Shown here piece after piece: positions 8,252-16,172 of a DNA stretch of 64,000 nt. Every line of letters begins with the position of its first letter. The first letter of the stretch is position 1. The position numbers and the translations under genes were made by a program. Source of the DNA: Pseudomonas fluorescens (GTDB lineage Bacteria > Pseudomonadota > Gammaproteobacteria > Pseudomonadales > Pseudomonadaceae); NCBI RefSeq assembly GCF_900636825.1, contig NZ_LR134318.1:4001501-4065500 (forward strand), in the 5' to 3' direction. The notes under the pieces were generated by a model. That model saw only the letters and a program-made list of their open reading frames with translations. It did not search any database and was not told the origin of the DNA.

Positions 8252-9208
8252 ATGAAAACATCCCATCTCAAACGAGTCGGCGCCTTGGCGCTATCAATGT
8301 CAGCAGCAATCACGCAGGCTGAGGCCAGTGAGCTGTTTCCCAATCTTTCGGCACGGAACATCGGCGTTCAGGTGAAGATTCAGAGCTTCACCGCCGCCGA
8401 CGCCGCGCAGATCAAATCGGCAGGCTTTGGCTTTGTGCGCTTTGGTGTGTGGAGCGATAGCTTGACGGCCAAGACCTATCAGAAGCAGGTCAGCGATGCC
8501 TTTGCGGCGGCCAAGTCTGCAGGGCTGCCGGTGTTGTTGACGGTGCGCGCCATCAAGGCGTTGCCCGCGACATCCGCCAGCGAGCTGACCACGGCAGGGG
8601 AAAACTTCGCCAATGCGGTAACCGGGCTGGAGAAGTCCTACAGCACGCAACTGGTGGCGATCGAAATCTGGAACGAGCCGGATCTGGAAACCTACTGGCC
8701 AACGCGCAATTTCGACAGCACCTTCGTGCCGTTCATGGGCGGCATGTGCAAGTCGTTGCAGGGCCAGCCGCAAACCACGCCGCGGGTCGGCTTCGGTTTC
8801 GCCCGCCCGCCAACCGCCGGCTCAGCGTCGACCGTGGCGCTGAACAAGATCGTCAGCGAATACCCGAAATGCCTGAACGCCATTTCCTATCACCCGTATG
8901 GCATGACCGCCACGCAGATCAGCAACGCACAGACATTCATCCAGCAGAACTTTCATCTGCCGGGGGTCATCAGTGAATGGGGTGTTTCCGCACTTGCTTC
9001 CAATGGTGGCGCCGAAGGGCAAGCGAGCAAGATCAACGCGTTTATCGCCGATGTCAGAAAACTCAACATTCCGCTGGCGTCTATCTATGAATGGAGGAAC
9101 AGTGAATCGGGCAGCAACGACCGCGAGAAGAACTTCGGCTTGCTGACCTCCGATGGTCAGCCAAAACCAGCACGAATCTCGGTCGAAACCCTGCTGAATG
9201 CCGAGTAA
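8252..9208 (+). CDS. Secreted clan-A glycoside hydrolase-like protein
   Basis: 318 residues. Residues 1-26 form a Sec signal peptide (Arg/Lys start, hydrophobic core, likely cleavage after AEA). The mature part looks like a TIM-barrel glycosidase: WNEPD with Glu142 fits the acid/base on strand 4, and SEWG with Glu242 fits the nucleophile on strand 7, the clan GH-A layout (GH5/GH39 and relatives such as PslG). SYHPYG near residue 210 matches the His-containing strand-6 region. It diverges from the EPS operon, so a role in trimming or releasing that polymer in the periplasm is likely but inferred. A hairpin follows directly. The exact GH family cannot be fixed by eye. Confidence 0.82.
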   Translation: MKTSHLKRVGALALSMSAAITQAEASELFPNLSARNIGVQVKIQSFTAADAAQIKSAGFGFVRFGVWSDSLTAKTYQKQVSDAFAAAKSAGLPVLLTVRAIKALPATSASELTTAGENFANAVTGLEKSYSTQLVAIEIWNEPDLETYWPTRNFDSTFVPFMGGMCKSLQGQPQTTPRVGFGFARPPTAGSASTVALNKIVSEYPKCLNAISYHPYGMTATQISNAQTFIQQNFHLPGVISEWGVSALASNGGAEGQASKINAFIADVRKLNIPLASIYEWRNSESGSNDREKNFGLLTSDGQPKPARISVETLLNAE

Positions 9209-9215
9209 GCCATGC

Positions 9216-9243
9216 GCAACCGATCTGTACGCAGGTCGGTTGC
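9216..9243 (+). terminator. Hairpin after glycosidase gene
   Basis: Near-perfect inverted repeat GCAACCGATCTG / CAGGTCGGTTGC with a 4-nt loop, starting 7 bp after the stop codon. The following tract (TTTGAAC) is only weakly T-rich, so termination may be partial. Confidence 0.6.
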
Positions 9244-9410
9244 TTTGAACCTGTGAGCGCTTTTGGCATCGTATTCATCGATAGCACGCCCCGCCTTTCA
9301 AACAATCGTTTTCAGGTTGTTGCCGCAGGGGCCATCGATACACGTACCCGCCCTTGAGTGGCTGTCAGCGCTCGGGTAATGTCATCAGACCCATAGGACA
9401 GAGCACGCCC

Positions 9411-10337
9411 ATGACTTCCAAGCTGGAACAACTTAAACAATTCACCACCGTAGTTGCCGATACCGGCGATTTCGAAGCGATTGCCCGGGTCAAACCGGTC
9501 GACGCGACCACCAACCCTTCCCTGCTGCTCAAAGCGGCCGCTATCAGCGGTTATGCCGAGTTGCTTAACGCGTGCGTCAGCGATTGCAAAGGCGATGTCG
9601 GCCTGGCGAGCGACCGTTTCGGTGTTGCTGTGGGGCAGGAAATTCTCAAGGTGATTCCAGGCCGCATTTCCACTGAAGTGGACGCACGCCTGTCGTTCGA
9701 CAAGGACGCCGTGCTGAAACGCGCGCACCGTCTGATCGAGCTGTACGACAAGGCCGGCGTTGGCCGTGACCGTGTACTGATCAAGATCGCCTCGACCTGG
9801 GAAGGCATCCGCGCCGCCGAAGTGCTGGAAAAGGAAGGCATCCAGACCAACCTGACCCTGCTGTTCTCCTTCGCTCAGGCCGCTGCCTGTGCCGATGCCG
9901 GCGTGTTCCTGATTTCACCATTCGTGGGTCGCATCTACGACTGGTACAAGAAAGCCAACGGCAACGACTACACCGGCGCGGATGATCCGGGCGTGCAGTC
10001 GGTGACGCGCATCTATAACTATTACAAAGCCAATGATTACAAGACCGTGGTCATGGGCGCGAGCTTCCGCAACCTCAACCAGATCGAACAGCTGGCCGGC
10101 TGCGATCGCCTGACCATCAGCCCGGATCTGATCGACAAACTCGCGGCCGACACCGGCAAACTCGAGCGCAAACTGGCGCCGGGCAACGCCGGTGAAGCCC
10201 GTCTGAGCCTCAACGAAGCGCAGTTCCGCTGGTTGTCCAACGAAGACGCGATGGCCACCGAAAAACTGGCCGAGGGCATTCGTCAGTTTGCTCGCGACCA
10301 GGAAAAGCTAGAGGCGCTGTTGCAGGCCAAGCTGTGA
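9411..10337 (+). CDS. tal: Transaldolase
   Basis: 308 residues, class I transaldolase of the pentose phosphate pathway, moving a dihydroxyacetone unit from sedoheptulose-7-phosphate to glyceraldehyde-3-phosphate in the cytoplasm. VDATTNPSLLLKAA is the N-terminal family signature and DRVLIKIASTWEG contains the Schiff-base lysine (Lys125). Length is close to E. coli TalB. The ATG at 9411 (MTSKLEQLKQF) is preferred over an open frame reaching back to 9354. It is monocistronic, with a strong terminator 20 bp after the stop. Confidence 0.96.
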   Translation: MTSKLEQLKQFTTVVADTGDFEAIARVKPVDATTNPSLLLKAAAISGYAELLNACVSDCKGDVGLASDRFGVAVGQEILKVIPGRISTEVDARLSFDKDAVLKRAHRLIELYDKAGVGRDRVLIKIASTWEGIRAAEVLEKEGIQTNLTLLFSFAQAAACADAGVFLISPFVGRIYDWYKKANGNDYTGADDPGVQSVTRIYNYYKANDYKTVVMGASFRNLNQIEQLAGCDRLTISPDLIDKLAADTGKLERKLAPGNAGEARLSLNEAQFRWLSNEDAMATEKLAEGIRQFARDQEKLEALLQAKL

Positions 10338-10355
10338 TTTGAGTTAGCGAAATGC

Positions 10356-10390
10356 AAAAAGGGCGAACCTGTGAGGGTTCGCCCTTTTTT
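10356..10390 (+). terminator. Rho-independent terminator of tal
   Basis: GGGCGAACC / GGTTCGCCC stem with a 6-nt loop followed by a run of six T. It is flanked by A and T runs on both sides, so it may work in both directions. Confidence 0.9.
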
Positions 10391-10418
10391 GTGTACGACT
10401 CGCTGGCAGCAAATCAGC

Positions 10419-10550
10419 TGTGGCGAGGGAGATTGCTCTCGCTCGGCTGCGCAGCGGTCGCAGACCCTACCGACCCGGTGGCTCAGGAAGACTCAATTCA
10501 CCCGTTTGGGGCCGCTTCGCAGCCCAGCGGGAGCAAGCTCCCTCGCCACA
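10419..10550. repeat. REP doublet of the TGTGGCGAGGGAG type
   Basis: Two inward-facing copies: TGTGGCGAGGGAGATTGCTC at the left and GAGCAAGCTCCCTCGCCACA at the right end, each with an inner GC-rich arm (GGCTGCGCAGCGG and CCGCTTCGCAGCC). This is a Pseudomonas REP/REPIN-like extragenic palindrome. It fills the gap between the convergent tal and rssC genes, next to the stop of rssC. Confidence 0.8.
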
Positions 10551-10556
10551 AGGCCA

Positions 10557-11039
10557 TCAATGTCTTTCGAGGGCATTGACCAGATCATGAAACGCTTCAC
10601 GATTTGAATCGTTCAGGCCCATGAGGATCTTGTGCGCTTCGAGCACCTTGATCCGCACCACCTCTTCCGACTGATCCTGATCAGGCAGATCGTCCAGGCA
10701 CTCCGGGCATGGCACCGGGTGGTTGACGATGTTGAACACCTGCTCGAAACCCATCGATTGCAAAAGACGGGTGATGTCGTCGTGGGTGGTGACGACAGTC
10801 GGCAACAGGCCGACCTTCTGCCGCGACAGGATCGACAGCTTGGCCAACAGGCCCAGTGTCGTGCTGTCGATGCTGCGGGTTTCGGTCAAATCGATCACGA
10901 TCGCGTTGAAGTTCAGCGCGGTGAAGATTTTCTCAATAGTCGCATCCAACGCCGAACACAGGGTCAGGCGAACTTCACCGACGAACTTCAGGACGAAGGT
11001 GCCGTCCTGCTCGGCGAACTGGATTCTACCGGTACTCAT
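10557..11039 (-). CDS. rssC: STAS-domain anti-sigma factor antagonist (RssC-like)
   Basis: 160 residues. The N-terminal ~100 residues are a STAS (SpoIIAA) domain with the phosphorylatable serine in TRSIDSTTLG (Ser56). The C-terminal extension has CPEC and an acidic helix. In partner switching such a protein is active when dephosphorylated and sequesters an anti-sigma factor. The partner phosphatase is the REC-PP2C protein encoded just upstream, whose TAA stop overlaps this ATG by one base (TAATG), so the two are translationally coupled. The RssC name comes from the tal-rssC-rssB-mlaA order as I remember it in P. aeruginosa; the STAS call itself is secure. Confidence 0.85.
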   Translation of the reverse strand: MSTGRIQFAEQDGTFVLKFVGEVRLTLCSALDATIEKIFTALNFNAIVIDLTETRSIDSTTLGLLAKLSILSRQKVGLLPTVVTTHDDITRLLQSMGFEQVFNIVNHPVPCPECLDDLPDQDQSEEVVRIKVLEAHKILMGLNDSNREAFHDLVNALERH

Positions 11040-12220
11040 TAAAGATTCCTGCTCAACACCAACAGGGCGATATCATCCGGCATCTCCCCTAGCGTGGCCA
11101 AACCAAACACTTGCCGCAGACCATCCAGGCTGCCGCCCGCTGACTTCACCCGTTCGGGCAAAGCCGCTTCTTTTTCTTTGAGCGTGGGTTCTGACAAAAG
11201 GTCCAGAATGCCATCAGACATCAGCGTCAGGCTGAACGTCGGCGGCAGCTCAAGCACGTGGTCTTCGTAGGTGGCTTCATTGAAAAGGCCCACGGGCAGA
11301 CCACGCCCTTCCAGATAACGAACACTGTCAGGCGTGTACAACACTGGCAACGGCAGATGGCCGCCGATGCTATAGGTCAACAAACCGGTCTCCTCGTCGA
11401 TGACTCCACCGACCATTGTGACGTGTTTACCCAGCTTACAACTGATCAGCCCCCGGTTGATATGACCAAGGACCTCCGAAGGCTTGAATTCCGGCAATGT
11501 GCCGTTGCGCTTGGACTCGAACAGCAAGCGCGTGGTCATGAACTTCAACAGCACCGTGACAAAGGCTGAAGAGGCACCATGACCGGAAACATCGGCCAGG
11601 TAAAACGCAACCCGGCGCTCGTCGACACGGAAATAATCGACAAAATCACCCGACAGGTACAACGACGGAATGATCTGGTGCGCAAACTTGAATGCGTCAA
11701 TGCTCCACGGACTTTCCGGCAGCATGTTCATCTGCACCTGGCGACCGGCGTTCTGGTCTTCCTGGAGCAGGTTCAGACTGGCCTCAAGCTCGCGATTGGC
11801 CTTTTCCAGCTTCTCGCGATAGCGCTGGTTTTCCAGCAGCAGGCGCGCACGATCCAGGGCCCGACGCACCGAATGCTCGAGCACCGCCAGATCTTCGAGA
11901 GGCTTGATCAGGTAGTCTGCCGCGCCCAGACGCAGGGCCTCGACCGCGTCATTCATCACGCCGGCACCCGACACCACGATCACTGGCGTTTGCGGTGACC
12001 GCTCGGTGACCTGACGGATAAGCTCGAGACCACCCATCTGCGGCATGCGCAGATCGCAGATGACCAAGTCGGGCGTCTCTTGCTCGAATACCTGAAGACC
12101 CTGTTGGCCGTTACTGGCCTGCAGGACGCTGAAACCACTGTCTTCCAAATAGGCCGCGAGGCTCGCGCGCACTACTTCGTCATCATCGATTATCAGCAGC
12201 GTGGCACTGGTTTTTGGCAT
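11039..12220 (-). CDS. rssB: Response regulator with PP2C/SpoIIE phosphatase domain (RssB-like)
   Basis: 393 residues. Residues 1-125 are a receiver domain (IDDDE acidic pocket, phosphoacceptor Asp56 in VICDLRMP). A coiled coil (about 140-185) links to a SpoIIE-type PP2C phosphatase that keeps its metal-binding aspartates: SGDFVDYF, LADVSGHG, LMSDGI and PDDIALLV. Unlike E. coli RssB, whose phosphatase domain has lost activity, this should be an active Ser/Thr phosphatase, most likely acting on the STAS protein encoded next. The start is the ATG at 12220; an in-frame upstream extension to 12406 is Arg/Ser-rich and unlike coding sequence. Confidence 0.87.
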   Translation of the reverse strand: MPKTSATLLIIDDDEVVRASLAAYLEDSGFSVLQASNGQQGLQVFEQETPDLVICDLRMPQMGGLELIRQVTERSPQTPVIVVSGAGVMNDAVEALRLGAADYLIKPLEDLAVLEHSVRRALDRARLLLENQRYREKLEKANRELEASLNLLQEDQNAGRQVQMNMLPESPWSIDAFKFAHQIIPSLYLSGDFVDYFRVDERRVAFYLADVSGHGASSAFVTVLLKFMTTRLLFESKRNGTLPEFKPSEVLGHINRGLISCKLGKHVTMVGGVIDEETGLLTYSIGGHLPLPVLYTPDSVRYLEGRGLPVGLFNEATYEDHVLELPPTFSLTLMSDGILDLLSEPTLKEKEAALPERVKSAGGSLDGLRQVFGLATLGEMPDDIALLVLSRNL

Positions 12221-12564
12221 GTGGGCAAACGGCGCCAGAATTAGGTTGGCGTAGTTGGCGGGGCGACGGGCCCTGCGCTGACTACTGGATTCGCTTTCTA
12301 GCCTCTCTGCTGCACCGCTTTCGGATATTGGCCGTGAACGCGGTTGCACCAGAGGTGCCCTTCTAAGGCGCAGACGGTACTCCCATCCGCAGAGCGTTTC
12401 AAGCATGTGCCGATGGTCGCTTGACGACTTTGTTTGTCAAAGCACCGAGAGTTATAAGAACCACTTCAAGCGTAACCCGATGAAAGGTCGCAGAGCTGAT
12501 CGGCGACGCTCTGGCGCGGACAAAAAAGGCGACCCGAGGGTCGCCTTTTCATGACCGGTCGAAA
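12221..12564. other. Gap upstream of rssB and downstream of mlaA
   Basis: 344 bp between two minus-strand genes. The right part holds the mlaA terminator (12526-12550); the rest should contain the rssB promoter and 5' leader. An in-frame extension of rssB (12221-12406) is open but lacks family similarity. No other gene or RNA is evident. Confidence 0.6.
12526..12550 (-). terminator. Terminator of mlaA
   Basis: Perfect stem AGGCGACCC / GGGTCGCCT with a short GA loop; read leftward it is followed by a T-run. It starts about 15 bp past the mlaA stop. Confidence 0.88.
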
Positions 12565-13254
12565 TCAGAAATCGTCTTCGACCTGGCCGTCCTTCACTTT
12601 GAATTCGCGGTTCTGCAGGTAAGCATTGCGGATGAAGGTGTATTTGTCGCCGCTGATCAGCTTCTCGCTCGACAGCAGGGTGGCGCGGGTGTCGACGATG
12701 TTCAGGCCGAAGATCGAGTTACGCGTCGGCACGTGGTCGATGTAGCGGTAAGCGCCGGTGAAGCTGTCGACGTATTTCGACGGGGCGTCGCGCAGTGTGC
12801 TCGGGCCCATCAAAGGCAGCATCACGTATGGACCGCTGTCCACGCCCCAGTAGCCCAGCGTCTGGCCAAAGTCTTCATCGCTGCGGTTCAAACCCATGTG
12901 GGTGCCGACGTCGAAGAAGCCGAGCAGACCAAAGGTGGTGTTGAAGATCAGCCGTGCAGTGTCGACGCCAGCGGCAGCCGGCTTGGCTTGCAGCAGGTTA
13001 TTGGCAAGGTTGGTGACATCGCCGACGTTGCGAAACATGTTGTGAATGCCGTCTTCAACAAACTGCGGAGTGACGAACTCATAACCCTGCGCCAGCGGTT
13101 TCAGGGCATAGGTATCGACGAAGTCGTTGAACTGGAAAATCGGCCGGTTGACGCTTTCCCAAGGGTCTTCTTCCGTTGCGGCCTGAGTGGCGAACGGCGC
13201 CAGCAACAGACTGGCACATACACTTAGCTGAGCGAGCGAAGGGCTCCAGCGCAT
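12565..13254 (-). CDS. mlaA: MlaA/VacJ phospholipid-transport protein
   Basis: 229 residues. The family core begins EEDPWESVNRPIFQFNDFVD and continues to DFGQTLGYWGVDSGPYVMLP and RDAPSKYVD, all MlaA landmarks. MlaA sits in the outer membrane, bound to porins, and removes mislocalised phospholipids from the outer leaflet for return by the Mla system. The start at 13254 (MRWSPSLAQL) has AAGGAG upstream. The signal peptide ends FATQA, a signal peptidase I site; the only early cysteine (Cys13, context LSVC) does not make a proper lipobox, so this protein may not be a lipoprotein as in E. coli. It ends in a single-gene unit with its own terminator. Confidence 0.93.
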   Translation of the reverse strand: MRWSPSLAQLSVCASLLLAPFATQAATEEDPWESVNRPIFQFNDFVDTYALKPLAQGYEFVTPQFVEDGIHNMFRNVGDVTNLANNLLQAKPAAAGVDTARLIFNTTFGLLGFFDVGTHMGLNRSDEDFGQTLGYWGVDSGPYVMLPLMGPSTLRDAPSKYVDSFTGAYRYIDHVPTRNSIFGLNIVDTRATLLSSEKLISGDKYTFIRNAYLQNREFKVKDGQVEDDF

Positions 13255-13452
13255 AGAAAAACTCCTTGGATTTGGTACCGGCGCAGGCCTCTCGACCCGG
13301 GCATTAAGGCCGCTAGTATAAGCGTAAAGTACGATTTGGGCAGTCTGGCGCTGCAACGATCTACAGGAAGTTTCCTACGCCGGCATTCATGGACGTGTCA
13401 TGCAAATGTCACCGGCACGCTCTAGCCTGAGCGTTATTTCAGGGACGTTGCC

Positions 13453-14073
13453 ATGACACACGCCGAAACCTTGCCCGTCGCCGCGCCCAGCCTGACTGCC
13501 GTGCTGTTCGGCCTGAGCGGTTGCCTGGTGGATTTCGGCGCGCGCGCCCACCATTGCCGCGACGTTGTGCCGAACAGCGCCGAGACCACGCCCGGCGCGC
13601 TCGACAGCCTGAAGAGCCTGCGGCGTCAGCAGATTCCTTGCGCCTGGCTCGACGAGCTGCCCCCTGCCCTCACGCAATCACTGACCGCTTCACTGCCGGA
13701 CTGGATCAAGCCTGCGCAACATCCCGCAACAATCAATCCGTGGCCGGCACCGCATGCCTGCTGGCAAGCGCTGATGGATCTGGAAGTGGCCAGTCTCGAC
13801 GGTTGTGTGCTGGTCAGCGGTGAACCGCGCCTGTTACAGGCAGGCCTGAATGCCGGCCTATGGACGATTGGTCTGGCGTCCTGCGGCTCGCTTTGCGGGC
13901 TCAGTCCAAGCGAATGGCAGGCGCTTGCGCAAACGGAGCGCGAACAGTTGCGTGGCAGGGCAACCGTGCAGTTGTTCGGGCTGGGCGTGCATTCGGTGAT
14001 TGACCATCTTGGCGAACTCGACGCTTGTCTGGCCGACATCAATTTGCGCCGCCTCAAAGGCGAAAAGCCCTGA
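13453..14073 (+). CDS. HAD/phosphonatase-like protein lacking catalytic Asp
   Basis: 206 residues. The opening TAVLFGLSGCLVDFG aligns with HAD motif I of phosphonoacetaldehyde hydrolases (aspartate, two residues, Gly-Thr, then VDFG), but the nucleophile Asp is replaced by Gly20 and the Thr by Cys24. The rest keeps the DSLKSLRRQQIPCAWLDE motif II region and LNAGLWTIGLASCGS, the phosphonatase-type third region. It is therefore probably a non-catalytic or reassigned member. It lies upstream of a DUF4404 gene and divergent from mlaA, a position where P. aeruginosa also has a phosphonatase-like HAD protein (recalled). Function unknown. Confidence 0.8.
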   Translation: MTHAETLPVAAPSLTAVLFGLSGCLVDFGARAHHCRDVVPNSAETTPGALDSLKSLRRQQIPCAWLDELPPALTQSLTASLPDWIKPAQHPATINPWPAPHACWQALMDLEVASLDGCVLVSGEPRLLQAGLNAGLWTIGLASCGSLCGLSPSEWQALAQTEREQLRGRATVQLFGLGVHSVIDHLGELDACLADINLRRLKGEKP

Positions 14074-14181
14074 CCGGCGTCATGCAGCTTTCCCAAGAGT
14101 GGATTAATCTAAAGGTCAGCCACAGACCTTTGGCGCGCGGCTGCGGTCAATGCCAGTGCCTATTGATAAAAGGAAACCACC

Positions 14182-14448
14182 ATGCCCGCCCGACGAGAAC
14201 TGCAGGATCAGCTCAACACCTTGCGTGATCAACTGGAGCAGAACCCGCCGCTGTCTGAGTCTGAACGCGAGAACCTGCACCAGTTGATGGCGCAGATCGA
14301 AGCAGAGATTCAATTGGAAAATCAGCTACAGGACAATAACCTGGTGGATGGGGTGAACCTTGCCGTGGAACGCTTTGAAGTCGAACACCCAACGATCGCC
14401 GGCACCCTGCGCAATATCATGAACACCTTGGGCAGCATGGGAATCTGA
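14182..14448 (+). CDS. DUF4404 family small protein
   Basis: 88 residues, strongly helical and charged: an N-terminal coiled coil (RRELQDQLNTLRDQLEQNPP, then a Glu/Gln-rich stretch) and a more hydrophobic end (HPTIAGTLRNIMNTLGSMGI). It resembles the uncharacterised DUF4404 family of Pseudomonas. A good AAAGGA lies before the ATG and a strong terminator follows 15 bp after the stop. It is 108 bp downstream of the HAD gene, perhaps with its own promoter. No function is known. Confidence 0.85.
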   Translation: MPARRELQDQLNTLRDQLEQNPPLSESERENLHQLMAQIEAEIQLENQLQDNNLVDGVNLAVERFEVEHPTIAGTLRNIMNTLGSMGI

Positions 14449-14460
14449 ACCCTGCCGCAC

Positions 14461-14494
14461 AAAAAAAGCCTTGCCATCACTGGCAGGGCTTTTT
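14461..14494 (+). terminator. Terminator after DUF4404 gene
   Basis: AAAAAGCCTTGCCA / TGGCAGGGCTTTTT stem with a TCAC loop, A-run before and T-run after. Confidence 0.9.
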
Positions 14495-14509
14495 CATTTC
14501 CACTAATTG

Positions 14510-14579
14510 AAAGATCGCAGCCTTCGGCAGCTCCTACATGGGGTTAATTGTAGGAGCTGCCGAAGGCTGCGATCTTTTG
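14510..14579. repeat. REP doublet, GTAGGAGCTGCCGAAGGC type (copy 1)
   Basis: AAAGATCGCAGCCTTCGGCA... and its inverted copy TGTAGGAGCTGCCGAAGGCT... face each other around a 10-nt spacer, forming a long hairpin. It ends 3 bp from the queF stop codon, so it may act as the queF transcript end and shields it from the convergent DUF4404 unit. Confidence 0.88.
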
Positions 14580-14582
14580 ATC

Positions 14583-15413
14583 TTACTGACGAACCAGACG
14601 ATGGTTCGGCAGCTGTACGTTTTCGGTGCTGCGATACGGATTGATATCCAGCCCGCCACGGCGTACGTAACGGGCAAATACCGTCAACTTCTCCGGCTTC
14701 AGCAAGCGTTGCAGATCGAGAAAAATCCGCTCCACGCACTGCTCGTGGAAGTCCGAGTGCTGGCGGAAGCTGACGATGTATTCCAGCAGGCTGGCGTGAT
14801 CCAGCGCCGCGCCGCGATATTCCACCACCACACTGCCCCAGTCCGGCTGGCTGGTCACCGGGCAATTGGATTTGAGCAGATGGCTGTGCACGCTCTCTTC
14901 AACAATGCGCGATTCGTCGCAGCGCAGCAGCTCCGGACGCGGCTGCTCGTAGTTGCTGACGCTGATATCCAGATCATCGATGCACACGCCCGGCAGCGCC
15001 ACGACGCCTTCAGCCTCGACGTCCTTCAGACTGCGGACGCGCACGCCCACCGGTTTGCCAGCGGCGGCAGACAGGTCCTTGACCAGCGTCGCTTCCAGCG
15101 TGGCGACGTCGGCGTACGGCGTCTGGTTCAACGAGTTCAGATACAGCTTGAACGACTTGGATTCGATGATATTCGGCGAATCCGCCGGGATAGTGAATTC
15201 AGCGATCGCCACCACCGGTTTGCCCGATGGCAGCAGCCACGACAGCTCGAAGCAGTTCCAGAAATCCACGCCTTTGTACGGCAGGGTTTCGGCGGTCAGA
15301 CCCAGCTCGGCCCATTTCGCGGTGCGCGGAATCGGGAACAGCAAGGACGGCGTGTAGGTGGCGATGTATTCGCTGGATTTGCCCAGCGGCGAATGTTCGG
15401 CTGCGGGATGCAT
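14583..15413 (-). CDS. queF: NADPH-dependent 7-cyano-7-deazaguanine reductase
   Basis: 276 residues, the long bimodular QueF form. It reduces preQ0 to preQ1 in queuosine biosynthesis. Visible landmarks are the QueF signature ESKSFKLYLNS (about residue 84-94), the thioimide-forming Cys184 in LLKSNCPVT with Asp191 in SQPDWG, and EYIVSFRQHSDFHEQCVERI. Length matches the E. coli type. It is the downstream gene of a minus-strand pair with the cupredoxin gene 61 bp upstream. I saw no preQ1 riboswitch in its short leader. Confidence 0.96.
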   Translation of the reverse strand: MHPAAEHSPLGKSSEYIATYTPSLLFPIPRTAKWAELGLTAETLPYKGVDFWNCFELSWLLPSGKPVVAIAEFTIPADSPNIIESKSFKLYLNSLNQTPYADVATLEATLVKDLSAAAGKPVGVRVRSLKDVEAEGVVALPGVCIDDLDISVSNYEQPRPELLRCDESRIVEESVHSHLLKSNCPVTSQPDWGSVVVEYRGAALDHASLLEYIVSFRQHSDFHEQCVERIFLDLQRLLKPEKLTVFARYVRRGGLDINPYRSTENVQLPNHRLVRQ

Positions 15414-15474
15414 GGCGGAAACCTGACTGAAGAATCAGCGGATTCTATCAGCCTTTGCCCGCACCTTTGAGTGC

Positions 15475-16008
15475 TTACTGACTGACAGTCAATTTGCCGA
15501 CCATGCCCGCCTGGTAATGCCCGGGAATGTTGCAGGCGAATTCCAGATTCGTCGCCGTGTTGAACGTCCAGGTCAGCTCGGCCGACTTGCCCGGCTCGAC
15601 CAGTACGCTGTTCGGGTCATCATGTTTCATACCATGGCCCATCGCTGCGTGATCCATGCCGGCCATACCGTGGGACATTTCTTTCATGCCTGTGGGCGTG
15701 AGCATGCCGCTTTGCTGCATCTGCAACATTTCCTGCTGGTGTTTGGCATGCATCGCGGCGTCACCGAGGTTGAATTCGTGCAGCAACTGGCCTTTATTCA
15801 CCAGCACAAAGCGAACGGTCTCACCGGCCTTGATCTGGATTGTCTTCGGTTCGAACGCCATGTCGCTCATCACCACTTCGACGCTGCGCGTGGCCTGGGC
15901 GGCAGGCGCGGGCTGACCGAAGGCGAAGGTGTGCGCGGGCTCGGCCCAGACTGGCCAACTCATTACCGAAAGGCACGCGGCCAGCGCCAGGGATTTACGC
16001 AAAAACAT
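15475..16008 (-). CDS. Periplasmic cupredoxin, Met/His-rich copper protein
   Basis: 177 residues with a signal peptide (cleavage after VWA). The mature domain is a plastocyanin-like fold: MAFEPKTIQIKAGETVRFVL, then LLHEFNLG supplying the first His ligand, and ACNIPGHYQAGM supplying Cys, His and Met. Between them is an insert rich in Met and His (MKEMSHGMAGMDHAAMGHGM), typical of copper-tolerance cupredoxins (CopI type). It probably binds or buffers periplasmic copper. It is transcribed divergently from copRS, with a copper-box-like palindrome between, so it is likely a CopR target. Confidence 0.9.
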   Translation of the reverse strand: MFLRKSLALAACLSVMSWPVWAEPAHTFAFGQPAPAAQATRSVEVVMSDMAFEPKTIQIKAGETVRFVLVNKGQLLHEFNLGDAAMHAKHQQEMLQMQQSGMLTPTGMKEMSHGMAGMDHAAMGHGMKHDDPNSVLVEPGKSAELTWTFNTATNLEFACNIPGHYQAGMVGKLTVSQ

Positions 16009-16085
16009 GGTCGTACTCCAACAAGTTAAGATTGAGCCTGCACAAAACTCTAGCCGGCCTGCGCTGGCATCTAGCTGACCGGCAG

Positions 16086-16100
16086 ATTACAACTTTGTCA
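16086..16100. promoter_or_regulatory. Putative CopR (copper box) operator
   Basis: TTACAA-CT-TTGTCA, one mismatch from a perfect palindrome and close to the TGACAA-N2-TTGTCA box bound by CusR/CopR-type regulators. It lies in the gap between the cupredoxin gene and copRS, where it could control both. Confidence 0.6.
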
Positions 16101-16172
16101 GGTTGGCGTTTGTCGCCCGATCCCACGGTATAACGCCCTCGTTCCTATATTCAGCATCCACCCGAGTCGCCC

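Noticed and set aside
15414..15474. preQ1 riboswitch before queF
   Set aside because: The leader is 61 bp and I could not find the aptamer's conserved C-rich/A-rich pattern.
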